From Spirochaetaceae bacterium (GTDB lineage Bacteria; Spirochaetota; Spirochaetia; Treponematales; Rectinemataceae): a stretch of DNA of 35,951 nt. Location of the stretch: positions 1 through 35,951 of the forward strand of contig JANXYQ010000062.1 of assembly GCA_025355995.1 (NCBI GenBank), read 5' to 3'. Each line of letters begins with the position of its first letter. The first letter of the stretch is position 1. Positions 1 to 8,540 of the stretch are shown here, one piece after another. Below the pieces are notes generated by a model. The model saw only the letters and a list, made by a program, of their open reading frames with translations, was not told the DNA's origin and ran no database searches. The translations under genes and the position numbers were made by a program.

Positions 1-170
1 CCCTGGAAGATGAAGGCGGGGAAGATGCGCGTGGCGTCCGCCTTCTCGGGCGGCAGGTAGAAGTAGTTGAGCAGGTTCGACACGCCGAAGGAGGCGAGGG
101 ACCAGCCGAACTGGCCCAGGGCGAAGAGGACGAGCTTGCCCCTGGGGAGCCTCTCCGGCACGCGATCCAT
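1..170 (-). CDS. GPH-family sugar:cation symporter, N-terminal fragment
   Basis: This is the first 56 codons of a membrane transporter that runs off the left edge. The ATG at 170 has a GGAGAG ribosome-binding site, which overlaps the end of the GH31 gene 11 bp upstream. The peptide begins MDRVPERLPRGKLVLF and continues with a hydrophobic segment and the phrase NLLNYFYLPPE. The same layout (helix 1, then a TYFYVPPE-like phrase) opens the complete GPH transporter at 3872-5263, so the two are probably paralogues. GPH/MelB-type carriers import glycosides or oligosaccharides with H+ or Na+. This is the last visible gene of the glycoside operon, so the locus may have two sugar importers. The family call rests on a short stretch and on similarity to its neighbour. 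Confidence 0.7.
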   Translation of the reverse strand, partial: MDRVPERLPRGKLVLFALGQFGWSLASFGVSNLLNYFYLPPEKADATRIFPAFIFQ

Positions 171-181
171 AGTGCTCTCCT

Positions 182-2515
182 TCACCCTTCCAGGTTCTCG
201 AGCAGGACGTCCTTCAGTATCCGAGGGGCCCGCATCCTCGCTACCCGAGCGCGGAATTCCCCAGGGCTCCCGGCGCGGAGGAGGGAGAGGCAGAGGCGGT
301 TCTTGCGGAGGTTGGAGGCCTGATAGGCGGAGAGGAGCCCGACGCAGCGTTCCGGGAGCGGAGGATTCGCGAGGAATTCGAGTCCCTCAAGCCTTACGAG
401 GATGGATTCGGTCGGCTCTAATCTCTCGATCAGGACCGAGCAGCGATCCTCGCGCTCCGCGGGTACCTCGATCTTCATCCCATTGCGCTCGACCTCGATG
501 GCCCGTGCCCTCGCTATATCCTTGAATGCGATGAGATAGTTCCTCTCGCGCGGGATGCGGGCGAGGTCGCCCTGGGCGGGCTCGATGCGGAATGACAGCG
601 CGTCTTCCTCGCCCTCCCCGCCGTCGACCGCGAAGCGAGTCGTAGCGAAGCCGCCCTCCTCGTAGCTCATGTCGAGGCCCTCGTCCTCGTAGAGCGCGAA
701 AGCGCTCCTGCCGCGGTATACCAGGATTTCCATGTCGGAGGGATTCCCGGATTCGTTGCCGGATGGAATCGCCAGCGGAATGATGGCCCCTTCGCGGGCG
801 AGGACGGGCATGCCCCGGAGGTCCCTCTGGAGGCGGAGCTTTCGTCCGCCCTCGTAGACCTGCCCCGTGAAGACGTCCGTCCATCGCCCGCGGGGGAGCC
901 AGGCCTCCACCTGGGCGAGGTTCATCCGCGGGTCGATCCTCCGCGTGATGGGGCAGACTAGGAGCTCGGAGCCGAAGAGGAACTGATTCGGGACCCGGTA
1001 CGCGTTCGCCTCCCCGGGGTAGGAGTAGTACATGGGCTCCACCAGGGCGATTCCCTCCCGGTTGACGCGGCGGTTCATCGTGTAGAGATAGGGAATGAGG
1101 CGCTGCCTGAGGCGGAGCGCCTCCTTGGCCAGGCTCTCCACGTCGAAGCGGTATTTCCAGGGCTCCTTGCCGAGGATCTCGTGATTCGAGGAATGGAGGC
1201 GCAGGATGGGGCTGAAGACGCCCAGCTGGAGCCAACGCAGGTAGAGCTCGTCGTCCCGGCGGCCGAGGTGGTGGCCTCCGATATCGTGGCTCCACCAGGT
1301 GTAGCCGATGTTGCTCGCCGTCGCGGTGAAGCGGGGCTGGAAGGCGAGGGTCCTCCAGGATATCGACGTGTCGCCCGAAAAACCGAGGGGATAGCGGTGG
1401 CTGCCGGGCCCGGAGTATCGGGAAAGGATGAGGGGCCGCCTTCCGTCCCTGCCGTTGTCCAGGTAGTGGTAGTGGTTGAGGGCCCACAGGGGATCGAGCC
1501 CCTTCATCCGGCTCCTTCTGCCCTGCTGCCAGTCTATCCACCAGAAGTCGACGCCTCCCTCCTCGTAGGGGTGATGGAGGATCTTGAAGTAGGCGTCGAT
1601 GAAGCGGCGGCTCGCGAAATCGAAGGCGATGGGCTTCCGGGCCTTAGGGTCGAGCCCCAGCTCCACGGCCATCTCATCGTAGGAATCCTCGAAGGCCCTG
1701 ACCCCGTCGGCGGGATGGAGGTTGAGGGTTATCTTTAAGTTATGCTCCCCGAGCCGGCCCAGGAAGGCTCGCCAGTCGGGGAAGAGCTCCCCGTTCCAGC
1801 TGTATCCCGTCCAGCCATTGCGCTCGCGCTGGTCCGGGAATCGCGCCTCGAGATCCACCCAATGCCAGTCCATGTCGATCCCGGCCACGCTTATGGGAAT
1901 GCCCTCGTCGCTGAATCGACGCATCAGGTCCGTGTATTCGCGGGCCGAGTATGCGTGGTACCTGCTCCACCAGTTTCCCAGGGCGAAGCGCGGGATCAGC
2001 GGAACGGCGCCGCTCAGCCTGAAGAAATCCCGGATGCATTCCCTATAGCGCGAACCGTAGGCGAAGACATAGCGGTCCCTTCCTCCGCCCTTCCTGGGCT
2101 CGAGCTCCCCTCCCTCGCCGAATAGCAGCGAGTATGAATCGTCGAGGACGGCGACGCCGGACCTGGACAGGAGTCCCGGCCCGAGGCGGACCGGGCCCGA
2201 GCTCCCGTCCAGGGTGCGGCGCGTACCCCCGAGATTGCCGCGGTTCCCGCAGGCGACGCTTCGCCCGCCGCCGCTGGGGGCAATGCGGGTCACCCTCCCG
2301 AGGACCTTGTTGAAATGGAATACCGCGGTCTCGCTGCGTATTTCGAGGCTGAGCCCGCCTTCGCGGAGTTCGTAGGCGGGGTCGCCTAAATGCCGGTGGA
2401 GGACGACCTGGCTGGGCCTGTCCTCCCAGGAGCCCCTTGGGCCTGTCTCGACGCGGAGCAGGCTCGGCGTGATGAGGCTCAGCCTGAAATTCTTTCCCTC
2501 GACCCCGGGTTCCAC
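182..2515 (-). CDS. GH31 family glycosidase (alpha-glucosidase/alpha-xylosidase-like)
   Basis: 777 aa, a typical GH31 length. It has an N-terminal beta-sandwich (about 1-150), a (beta/alpha)8 barrel (about 165-530) and C-terminal beta domains. The barrel carries the nucleophile in WWIDWQQG (D328) and a probable acid/base in GFSGDTS (D382), followed by WWSHDIGGH near 407-415. GH31 enzymes are retaining alpha-glycosidases acting on glucosides, xylosides, galactosides or sulfoquinovosides, and the sequence does not show which. No signal peptide is seen, so it is cytoplasmic and acts on imported sugar. The start is a GTG 6 bp after the GH4 stop with a weak AGGG ribosome site, so translational coupling is likely. 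It is part of the TetR-controlled minus-strand operon. Its cytoplasmic position after a sugar transporter fits intracellular oligosaccharide breakdown. Confidence 0.9.
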   Translation of the reverse strand: MEPGVEGKNFRLSLITPSLLRVETGPRGSWEDRPSQVVLHRHLGDPAYELREGGLSLEIRSETAVFHFNKVLGRVTRIAPSGGGRSVACGNRGNLGGTRRTLDGSSGPVRLGPGLLSRSGVAVLDDSYSLLFGEGGELEPRKGGGRDRYVFAYGSRYRECIRDFFRLSGAVPLIPRFALGNWWSRYHAYSAREYTDLMRRFSDEGIPISVAGIDMDWHWVDLEARFPDQRERNGWTGYSWNGELFPDWRAFLGRLGEHNLKITLNLHPADGVRAFEDSYDEMAVELGLDPKARKPIAFDFASRRFIDAYFKILHHPYEEGGVDFWWIDWQQGRRSRMKGLDPLWALNHYHYLDNGRDGRRPLILSRYSGPGSHRYPLGFSGDTSISWRTLAFQPRFTATASNIGYTWWSHDIGGHHLGRRDDELYLRWLQLGVFSPILRLHSSNHEILGKEPWKYRFDVESLAKEALRLRQRLIPYLYTMNRRVNREGIALVEPMYYSYPGEANAYRVPNQFLFGSELLVCPITRRIDPRMNLAQVEAWLPRGRWTDVFTGQVYEGGRKLRLQRDLRGMPVLAREGAIIPLAIPSGNESGNPSDMEILVYRGRSAFALYEDEGLDMSYEEGGFATTRFAVDGGEGEEDALSFRIEPAQGDLARIPRERNYLIAFKDIARARAIEVERNGMKIEVPAEREDRCSVLIERLEPTESILVRLEGLEFLANPPLPERCVGLLSAYQASNLRKNRLCLSLLRAGSPGEFRARVARMRAPRILKDVLLENLEG

Positions 2516-2521
2516 GGCGCC

Positions 2522-3859
2522 CTAACCTATAGCCAGGCTCTTGAATCGGGGCAGGTACCCTCGGTTCCTCTCGAACAGCTCGGCGACCATCGTCTTGGTC
2601 TCGGCGAGGGAAAGGACGGCCGCCGTCAAGGGGTCGTGGCAGATGGCCCTGTAGATCATGGTCGCGTCGCCGTGCAAGGCCCCCTCGATCGCCATCTCCT
2701 CGATCCCGCTGGACAATTGCGTTAAGAGGGCGCACTCGGGCGGCAGGGGGCCGACGCGCCTCGGATGGATGCCGAGCGCGTCCGCGATCGCGGGTACCTC
2801 GACGCAGGCTCCCGCGGGCAGGTTGTCTACGAGGCCTTCGTTGGGGACGTTGCCGTTGAACTCGAAGCTCTCGCCGCCCGCGAGCGCGTTGACAATGCAG
2901 GCCGCGTACTCCCGGCCGCGCTCGATGTCGATCGGCGTCTCCGCGGCGATCCACTTCTCGGCTTCGTCCCTCCAGGTCAGCTCCCGCGCCTGGTACTCCC
3001 TCAGGATATAAGCGTACTCGCCGGGGTTCCAGCCGCTCTCGTCGCCGGCCGCGCAGTACTTTTCGATGAGGTCGGGGCGCTTGCGGAACCACCAGTTGTA
3101 CTCGGAGTTGTGGCCCGAGGACTCCGTGACGTACTTGCCGAGGGCGAGGAACATCTCGTTCCTGACGAGCTCGTTCTTATAAATCTCCTCGTCCTCGAGG
3201 ATGGCCCTGCGTATGGCCGGATAGGCGTCCTCCCCGTTCACCTTGAAGTCGAGGTACCAGGCCATGTGGTTGATGCCCGCGCAGGTGTAATCCACCCTGT
3301 CCTCGCTCGTCGCGCCAGCCCACCATCCGAGCATCTGCGCCGTGCCTTGGACCGAATGGCAGAGGCCCGTGGCCGCGATGGGGCTCGAGCGCTGGATGGC
3401 GCCGCAGAGCATGGCCATGGGATTGGTGTAGTTGAGGAGGGTGGCCTTCGGGCAGAGCCTCTCCATGTCCTTGACGATCTCCATCATGGGCGGCAGGGTC
3501 CGGAGGAAGCGGAAGATGCCCGAGGGGCCGCGGGTATCGCCCACGCAGGTGTCGACGCCGTATTTCTTCGGGATCTCGATGTCGTGGCGCCATACCTCCG
3601 TCCCTCCGGCGAGGATGGTCGCGACGACGACGTCGGCGCCGTCGAGCGCGGCCCTTCGATCGAGGCTCGCGGCGGCGCGGGCCGGATAGCCGCCCATTCC
3701 TATGATCTTGTTTACCGCGGCGAGGGAAAAGTCGAGGCGCTCCGCGTCGATGTCCATCAGGGCTATCTCCGCGCCGGCGAGGAGGGGAAATGTGAGGAGG
3801 TCGCGGACGAGTTCCCGGGTAAAGCCGAAGCTGCCGGCTCCGATAAAGGCGATCTTCAT
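2522..3859 (-). CDS. GH4 family NAD-dependent glycosidase (alpha-galactosidase MelA-like)
   Basis: 445 aa, full length for GH4. These enzymes use NAD+ and Mn2+ to cleave glycosides by a redox-elimination route. The NAD-binding GAGSFGFT is at 7-14, NYTNPMAM at 143-150, the metal-ligand cysteine in CHSVQGT (C167), and the metal-ligand histidine in [10 protein letters not shown] (H198). The CHSVQGT and GINHMA phrases match the alpha-galactosidase (MelA) and alpha-galacturonidase (LplD) branch rather than the 6-phospho-glycosidases, which fits uptake by a symporter rather than a PTS. The ATG at 3859 has a strong GAGGAG site that overlaps the end of the transporter gene. The family is secure; the exact substrate is inferred. 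Confidence 0.88.
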   Translation of the reverse strand: MKIAFIGAGSFGFTRELVRDLLTFPLLAGAEIALMDIDAERLDFSLAAVNKIIGMGGYPARAAASLDRRAALDGADVVVATILAGGTEVWRHDIEIPKKYGVDTCVGDTRGPSGIFRFLRTLPPMMEIVKDMERLCPKATLLNYTNPMAMLCGAIQRSSPIAATGLCHSVQGTAQMLGWWAGATSEDRVDYTCAGINHMAWYLDFKVNGEDAYPAIRRAILEDEEIYKNELVRNEMFLALGKYVTESSGHNSEYNWWFRKRPDLIEKYCAAGDESGWNPGEYAYILREYQARELTWRDEAEKWIAAETPIDIERGREYAACIVNALAGGESFEFNGNVPNEGLVDNLPAGACVEVPAIADALGIHPRRVGPLPPECALLTQLSSGIEEMAIEGALHGDATMIYRAICHDPLTAAVLSLAETKTMVAELFERNRGYLPRFKSLAIG

Positions 3860-3871
3860 CTCAGCTCCTCC

Positions 3872-5263
3872 TCATTTGTATCCGTGCTCCTTGAGGGAGG
3901 CCCGCAGCTTCCTCTCGTCGTAGAAGACGCGCAGCATCACGAACGAGAGCAGCATGCAGCAGGCGCTGACGATTGCGACCAGCCTAACGCCCGCCGGATG
4001 GGCGGCGCTCTTTCCGAGGAGGAGGAGGGAGGGCGCGATGAGGCCCGGGAAGCCGCCGGGGATGGCGGTGATGAGGCCCGAGGCCGCGCCGAAGGTCGCC
4101 TCGTTGGGGTCGCCCGTGCGGACGCAGTCCTCGCGGATGATTTCGTAGTTGATCGCCCCGGGGATGATGCCCGTGATGCCGTTGGGGATGGCCGCGACCG
4201 CGACGATGAGCCAGGCAAGGACGCTTTTGGGGATGGGTATCTTGTCCGAGAACGCGAAGGCCAGCATGATGACGACCATCATGGCGAGGGCGAAGCTGAA
4301 GAGGGTCTTCTTCCCGATCCACTTCGAGGCCAAGTTCACCAGGGGATAGAGGACGAGGCTGATGCCGACCATGGTGGCGCCGAAGACCAGCATCATGGAG
4401 TCCGAGAGCCCGAAGAGGACGGTGACGAAGTAGACGAGGCCTATCTGGAAGAGGCCGTCGCCCCAGAAATATACCTGCTGGGTCAGGACGAAGAGGACGA
4501 AGATCCGGTTCGTGAAGGCCTTCTTGAGGGCGGGCAGCAGTTTTACGCTCGAGGACCTGCCCGAGCCGTAGCGCTTCTCGTCGACGACGAGGACCTGCAG
4601 GGAGGAGAGCAGGGCCGAGACGGCTATCATGCCGCCGACCGTGAGCCTGAAGGCGTCGACGGCGCTCATGCCCGACTGCATCAGCGAATCCTTCACGACG
4701 AAGACGGCCTGGGAGCCGATGATATAGCCCATCAGCCAGCCTATCGACCCGTAGGTGCTGAAGCGCATGATGATCCTGCTCGTCACGCCCAGCTCGGGAA
4801 CGAGGGCGCTCGATACGTTGTAGAAGCATCTGAAGACATTGAGGAGGACGACGATGCCGAGGAGGTAGGCCGCGTTGAGCGGACTCACTCCATCCACGGG
4901 CGGCGCGAAGACCAGGTAGGACAGGACGGCGATCGGGACGAAGGACACGAGCATGAAGCTGCGCCTCCGCCCGAGGCTCGACTTGCTGCGATCGCTCCAG
5001 GAGGCGACCAGGGGGCCGAGGAAGACCGTGAGGAGGCTCCCGACATAGCCGATGAGCCCGATGAAGGTGAGGCCTAGGAAGGTGGTGGAGCTCAGATAGA
5101 CGGGGAAGGCGGCCTGGCTAGTCTCCGGTGGTACGTAAAAATATGTTATCAGGCCCGTGAGCGAGCCGATCACCGTCGTCCCGATGCTCCCGAGCGAGTA
5201 CAGGATGATGCGCCAGGTTGGGAAGGCTTCCTTTCCCGGGGCGAGGGCCTGAGGGCTTTCCAT
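3872..5263 (-). CDS. GPH-family (MelB-like) sugar:cation symporter
   Basis: 463 aa inner-membrane carrier of the major facilitator superfamily with about 12 hydrophobic segments. The cytoplasmic loop between helices 2 and 3 has the typical motif WSDRSKSSLGRRRSF (about 90-104), as in melibiose and xyloside carriers of the glycoside-pentoside-hexuronide family. It probably imports the oligosaccharide or glycoside that the neighbouring GH38, GH4, GH31 and GH2 enzymes degrade. The ATG at 5263 lies 8 bp after the stop of the 120-aa gene with a modest AAGG ribosome site, so it is co-transcribed and probably coupled. The coupling ion and sugar cannot be read from sequence. Confidence 0.88.
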   Translation of the reverse strand: MESPQALAPGKEAFPTWRIILYSLGSIGTTVIGSLTGLITYFYVPPETSQAAFPVYLSSTTFLGLTFIGLIGYVGSLLTVFLGPLVASWSDRSKSSLGRRRSFMLVSFVPIAVLSYLVFAPPVDGVSPLNAAYLLGIVVLLNVFRCFYNVSSALVPELGVTSRIIMRFSTYGSIGWLMGYIIGSQAVFVVKDSLMQSGMSAVDAFRLTVGGMIAVSALLSSLQVLVVDEKRYGSGRSSSVKLLPALKKAFTNRIFVLFVLTQQVYFWGDGLFQIGLVYFVTVLFGLSDSMMLVFGATMVGISLVLYPLVNLASKWIGKKTLFSFALAMMVVIMLAFAFSDKIPIPKSVLAWLIVAVAAIPNGITGIIPGAINYEIIREDCVRTGDPNEATFGAASGLITAIPGGFPGLIAPSLLLLGKSAAHPAGVRLVAIVSACCMLLSFVMLRVFYDERKLRASLKEHGYK

Positions 5264-5271
5264 CGCGGCCT

Positions 5272-5634
5272 TCAGCCTATCGTGTCGCTCAGGTCGAACT
5301 TGAAGGCGCCTATGTCCGTGCTAGTCGCCGCCACGCTCACCTTGCGCGCCCCGGGAGCGAGCTTTTCGCCCCTGACCAGTATCCGGAAGGGGACGTTGAC
5401 CGGCACCGGAGCGGCGTTGAGCGCGGAGAGCTCGGCGCCCGCCCAGGACCTGTCCTTGACGACGAGGCTGATGCTCTCCGCTCCGTAGGATTTCCCGTCG
5501 ACGCCGATGGGGCCGATGCCGCTGAGGCTGGTCGAGTCGATGATGTTCTTGAGGGAGAATTCGAAGCCCTCGTCGGTGTTCTTGAGGGTCCCCTTGGAGT
5601 AGAGCTTGGCTAGAAGGAAGGATGGGATGGTCAT
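5272..5634 (-). CDS. Conserved-looking small protein of unknown function in the glycoside operon
   Basis: 120 aa, soluble, with no signal peptide, membrane segment or cysteine. I do not recognise a function. It opens MTIPSFLLAKLYSKGTLKN, then alternates short hydrophobic and polar stretches consistent with an all-beta fold, with TLKNTDEGFEFSLKN near 16-30 and ISLVVKDRSWAGAELSA near 55-71. A good AGGAG ribosome site precedes the ATG at 5634. It sits between the GH38 and transporter genes with 10 bp and 8 bp gaps, so it must be made with them. It may be an accessory or carbohydrate-binding-like factor; that is only inference from position. Confidence 0.75.
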   Translation of the reverse strand: MTIPSFLLAKLYSKGTLKNTDEGFEFSLKNIIDSTSLSGIGPIGVDGKSYGAESISLVVKDRSWAGAELSALNAAPVPVNVPFRILVRGEKLAPGARKVSVAATSTDIGAFKFDLSDTIG

Positions 5635-5644
5635 GGCTGTCTCC

Positions 5645-8323
5645 TCATTGCAAAACGGAGGTAATTAGGCGCAGCGTGGCGCGCCGGTATGAGTGAAGGC
5701 TGAACGAGACGCCGCCGTCCTCGAGGGCGAGCTCCCTCGCCTCGCCGCCCTCGAGGAGCTCGGCCCTCGCGATGCGAAGCAGCCCCCCGGAGACTCGCGG
5801 CGCCCGGGTTTCCTCGCTCGAGTTGAAGAGAGTGAGGAGGATGCCGCCCCGTTCGGCGTCCGCGACGATAGCGAGGGTTTGCACCGGGGCTTCCGGGAGC
5901 TCGAGGAGGCAGCCCGACGGAGGCAGCGTCCTCCCCGAAGAGGGCTCTCCGAGGGGCTGCAGCATGGGCCGCGAGTGCGCTGTCTCGGAGGCGAAACGAT
6001 GCGAGCGGGCCTGGTCGAAGGCTCCCTCGTAGGGGAGGATGTGGTATCGGCCCGTCACGACGCCGCTCTGGCGGCCGGGGAAGTTGGTCTCCCAGTAGTT
6101 GTTCGTCACCCAGCCGAGGAAGAGGGCCCGCTCGAGTTCGAAGGTCCGGCGGTCGTGGCCGAAGTGGAATCCTCCGAGCTGGACTAAGGGGTTCTCGGGC
6201 GCGGCGATCGTGACGCCACGCTCGCCGTCGTTGAAGTCTACCCAGCCCTGGACGGTGAAGTAGTCGCGGTTGACTCCGGGTAGCTGGTCCAGCTCGGGGC
6301 GGACCGGGACTCCGCCCGCGTCGAAGCGCGCCTGGGCGCCGGGAAGGTCGAAGGGCAGGGCGATGTACGTGGCCTCGGGATGGGTGCCCGTACCCATGAC
6401 CCATTCCGACTGGCATTCGATATGCTCCGACCAATCGGGCAGCAGGACTCTCTGGCGGATCTCTCCGACCTTCGGATGCTCGAGGATCTGCTCGATGACG
6501 GTCGCATAGGGCAGCCGGTAGACCTTGTGGAGGAGGACCTTGGTCGGGAAGCTCCGAATGGCCTTCCAATCGGGCTTCCAGCCCCTGACCGTCTCAGGCA
6601 GGGTCGTCCAGTCCATCTCGCAGATCTGGCGCCGAGGCGACGGATCCTCGCGGTCGGCGACCTCCTCGTGGACGAAGCCGTGGAAGCTCAGGCCCGCGCC
6701 CGCGTCGATCCATTCTCTTCCCAGGTCCTTGTCGAAGAGGGAGTACAGCCCGCCGCGCTCGAGGTCGAACGTCAGTCGCCAGCGATGGTTCTGGACGATC
6801 GCGTCCTCGGATTCCTCCGCGCCGCTCATCGCGTCGAAGGAGGCCGGCGACACTATCGCGTAGCCGTAGGCCGGCGCCTCGGTCGGGCTCAGCATCCAGC
6901 CGATGTTGCCGTTGTGGCTGTCGCCGGAGCGGCCGGTCCAGAAATCGGTGGGGCGCTGGTTGCGCCCCAGGAACAGCCGGCTGGCGCTGCCGTCCTCGGA
7001 CGAGCCGCGGCGCATGACGAGGTTGTGCGGGAAGGGCCCGCAGATCTTCCGGGGCCAGGGCAGGGGATTGAAGAGAAGAAGCTCTCCTTCCTCCGTGCGC
7101 GGGAGGCGCCGGGAGAAATCGGCTAACGCGTCCCTCTCCAGGAGGAGGCTGAGGCTCCGGGCGTTCCAGGCCATGGATCGCTTGTGGCTCGCCATGGCCA
7201 GGGAATCCTCCGTGTCCGGGTCGTTCGCGGCCTCGTCGCCGCCCCAGGTGTGCTCGCAATATAGGTTGAGCTCTTTCCAGGCCCGATCGCGGTAGAGCTC
7301 GCCGCTGCGGCGAGCCCAGGACTTGGCTTCCTGGGCGGGTCCGCCGTCCCCGGCGGGGGCGATGGCGCCCAGGGCCGCGAAGACGGCGTCGGATCGATAC
7401 AGCCGGGCGCGGCTCGCCCGCGCGACCGAGGTCTCCCGCGCGGAGCTGATCGCGCCGAAGTTCCAGTAATCCGTCCAGTCGCCGCGGCGAACGGGCAGGT
7501 CGGCTCGTCTCCCCTCCACGCGCTCCCAGAACATGCGCGGCGTGGCGCAGACGAGGCGTGGGAGGTTTCCCCCCTCGTTCCAGAGCCGCGCGAAATCGGC
7601 GTAGCCCTTCCACGCGGTCCCGTTGTCGCCGAAGGGATGCATGCCCTGCAGCGCGACGAAGGGAAGGGGGTAGCCGATCCCGTCCAGGTACGCCTGCATC
7701 CTCGGCAGCCATCCCGCGAAAGCCGCCGTCGTCTCGTTCCCTATGCCGAAGTCGCTCGCCTTGGAATATTGCCAGCCGTTGAGGGTCGGCAGGACGCGGC
7801 CCGAGGGAGCCTGCCACAGGAAGACGTCGGGCCGAGGCTCCGGGGGACCGCCGAAATGGTGGTTCACGGCCATGCCGAAGCCCTCGATGCCCTCGTCCAG
7901 GAGGACGTCGGGCAGGGTCCAGTTGTGGCCGTTCACGTCGCAGTTCATCGCGAAGCGGATGTCGATGCCGTACTCGGCGCGGAGGCGCCGGACGGGGCGC
8001 AGCGATTCGGCCAGCTGTACGGCGTCGACGAGGGGCGTCAGGTTGGCGAGCATCGCGGTGACCTCGACGAGGCCCTCGCCCTCCGCCCGCATCAGCCGCT
8101 CGAGGTCGCGTTTCCCCGCCGTCTCGAGCCAGGCTTCCAGGCCGTAGGTCGACTCGACCGTCCAGCGGAAAGCCGAGTCCGGCGGGCCGCCGCGGTACGC
8201 GTCGGCCAGGTCGAGGGCGTCGTAGATGAAGCGCGCCTGCAGCTCGCGCAGGATGGGCTGGTCGGCGGTATAGCCGATATCCGTATGGCTGTGGTGGATT
8301 ACGAAGACTGTGTCGAGCTTCAT
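5645..8323 (-). CDS. GH38 family alpha-mannosidase-like glycosidase
   Basis: 892 aa from the chosen ATG at 8323, which has an AGGGGG ribosome site and starts MKLDTVFVIHHSHTD. A longer reading frame up to 8479 would run through the promoter and operator, so I reject it. GH38 enzymes are Zn-dependent retaining alpha-mannosidases. The N-terminal catalytic domain shows the metal motif HSHTDIGYT (H13, D15) and the nucleophile and metal ligand in MNCDVNGHN (D129). A later EHTWGG motif probably belongs to the active site too. The C-terminal two thirds are beta-rich, as expected. There is no signal peptide, so it is cytoplasmic. It is the first gene of the minus-strand operon, directly behind the TetR-type operator at 8376-8394. 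Confidence 0.88.
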   Translation of the reverse strand: MKLDTVFVIHHSHTDIGYTADQPILRELQARFIYDALDLADAYRGGPPDSAFRWTVESTYGLEAWLETAGKRDLERLMRAEGEGLVEVTAMLANLTPLVDAVQLAESLRPVRRLRAEYGIDIRFAMNCDVNGHNWTLPDVLLDEGIEGFGMAVNHHFGGPPEPRPDVFLWQAPSGRVLPTLNGWQYSKASDFGIGNETTAAFAGWLPRMQAYLDGIGYPLPFVALQGMHPFGDNGTAWKGYADFARLWNEGGNLPRLVCATPRMFWERVEGRRADLPVRRGDWTDYWNFGAISSARETSVARASRARLYRSDAVFAALGAIAPAGDGGPAQEAKSWARRSGELYRDRAWKELNLYCEHTWGGDEAANDPDTEDSLAMASHKRSMAWNARSLSLLLERDALADFSRRLPRTEEGELLLFNPLPWPRKICGPFPHNLVMRRGSSEDGSASRLFLGRNQRPTDFWTGRSGDSHNGNIGWMLSPTEAPAYGYAIVSPASFDAMSGAEESEDAIVQNHRWRLTFDLERGGLYSLFDKDLGREWIDAGAGLSFHGFVHEEVADREDPSPRRQICEMDWTTLPETVRGWKPDWKAIRSFPTKVLLHKVYRLPYATVIEQILEHPKVGEIRQRVLLPDWSEHIECQSEWVMGTGTHPEATYIALPFDLPGAQARFDAGGVPVRPELDQLPGVNRDYFTVQGWVDFNDGERGVTIAAPENPLVQLGGFHFGHDRRTFELERALFLGWVTNNYWETNFPGRQSGVVTGRYHILPYEGAFDQARSHRFASETAHSRPMLQPLGEPSSGRTLPPSGCLLELPEAPVQTLAIVADAERGGILLTLFNSSEETRAPRVSGGLLRIARAELLEGGEARELALEDGGVSFSLHSYRRATLRLITSVLQ

Positions 8324-8375
8324 GCTGAAAGCCCCCTGGCCCCGCGCATTCGATCGATCGGAAGCTGGTCGGTAA

Positions 8376-8394
8376 ATGTCACAAGGTGTGTCAT
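8376..8394. promoter_or_regulatory. Candidate TetR operator in front of the GH38 operon
   Basis: The inverted repeat ATGTCACA-AGG-TGTGTCAT has 8-bp arms, a 3-bp centre and one mismatched pair. It has the same core and spacing as the perfect repeat at 8505-8521. It lies between the probable -10 element of the minus-strand promoter and the GH38 start codon, where a bound repressor would block transcription. Confidence 0.7.
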
Positions 8395-8396
8395 AA

Positions 8397-8425
8397 ATAC
8401 TTGCATCGTTTTCCGGCGCTGTCAA
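8397..8425 (-). promoter_or_regulatory. Probable sigma-70-type promoter of the GH38-GH31 operon
   Basis: On the minus strand a perfect TTGACA (-35, 8420-8425) is followed at 17 bp by AAGTAT (8397-8402), a weak -10. The operator begins 3 bp further on. A strong -35, a poor -10 and an overlapping operator suit a repressed promoter. Confidence 0.55.
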
Positions 8426-8472
8426 GCGATTTGTAGCGGCCGGGTTCCGCCTCGCGGCGAAATGAGGATATA

Positions 8473-8502
8473 TTGACATCCGGCGAGAGTGGGCCGCATA
8501 AT
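8473..8502 (+). promoter_or_regulatory. Promoter of the tetR-GH2 operon
   Basis: TTGACA at 8473-8478, an 18-bp spacer, then CATAAT at 8497-8502 (five of six consensus bases). The perfect operator at 8505-8521 starts 2 bp downstream and would cover the transcription start near 8509, so the regulator probably represses itself and the GH2 gene. Confidence 0.75.
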
Positions 8503-8504
8503 GA

Positions 8505-8521
8505 TGTCACACTATGTGACA
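8505..8521. promoter_or_regulatory. Candidate TetR operator, perfect inverted repeat
   Basis: TGTCACA-CTA-TGTGACA is a perfect palindrome with 7-bp arms and a 3-bp centre. It sits between the -10 element and the start codon of the tetR gene. A near copy lies at 8376-8394, before the divergent GH38 operon. Confidence 0.8.
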
Positions 8522-8540
8522 AGAGAGGCATGATAACCGT

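Noticed and set aside
2765-5077. Long plus-strand open frame of 770 codons opposite GH4 and the transporter
   Set aside because: Low-complexity, Glu/Asp/Gly/Ala/Arg-rich translation with no domain; it is the antisense shadow of well-defined genes in GC-rich DNA.
8324-8479. In-frame N-terminal extension of the GH38 gene
   Set aside because: It would include the promoter and operator, its translation has no family similarity, and the ATG at 8323 has a good ribosome site and starts the conserved domain.
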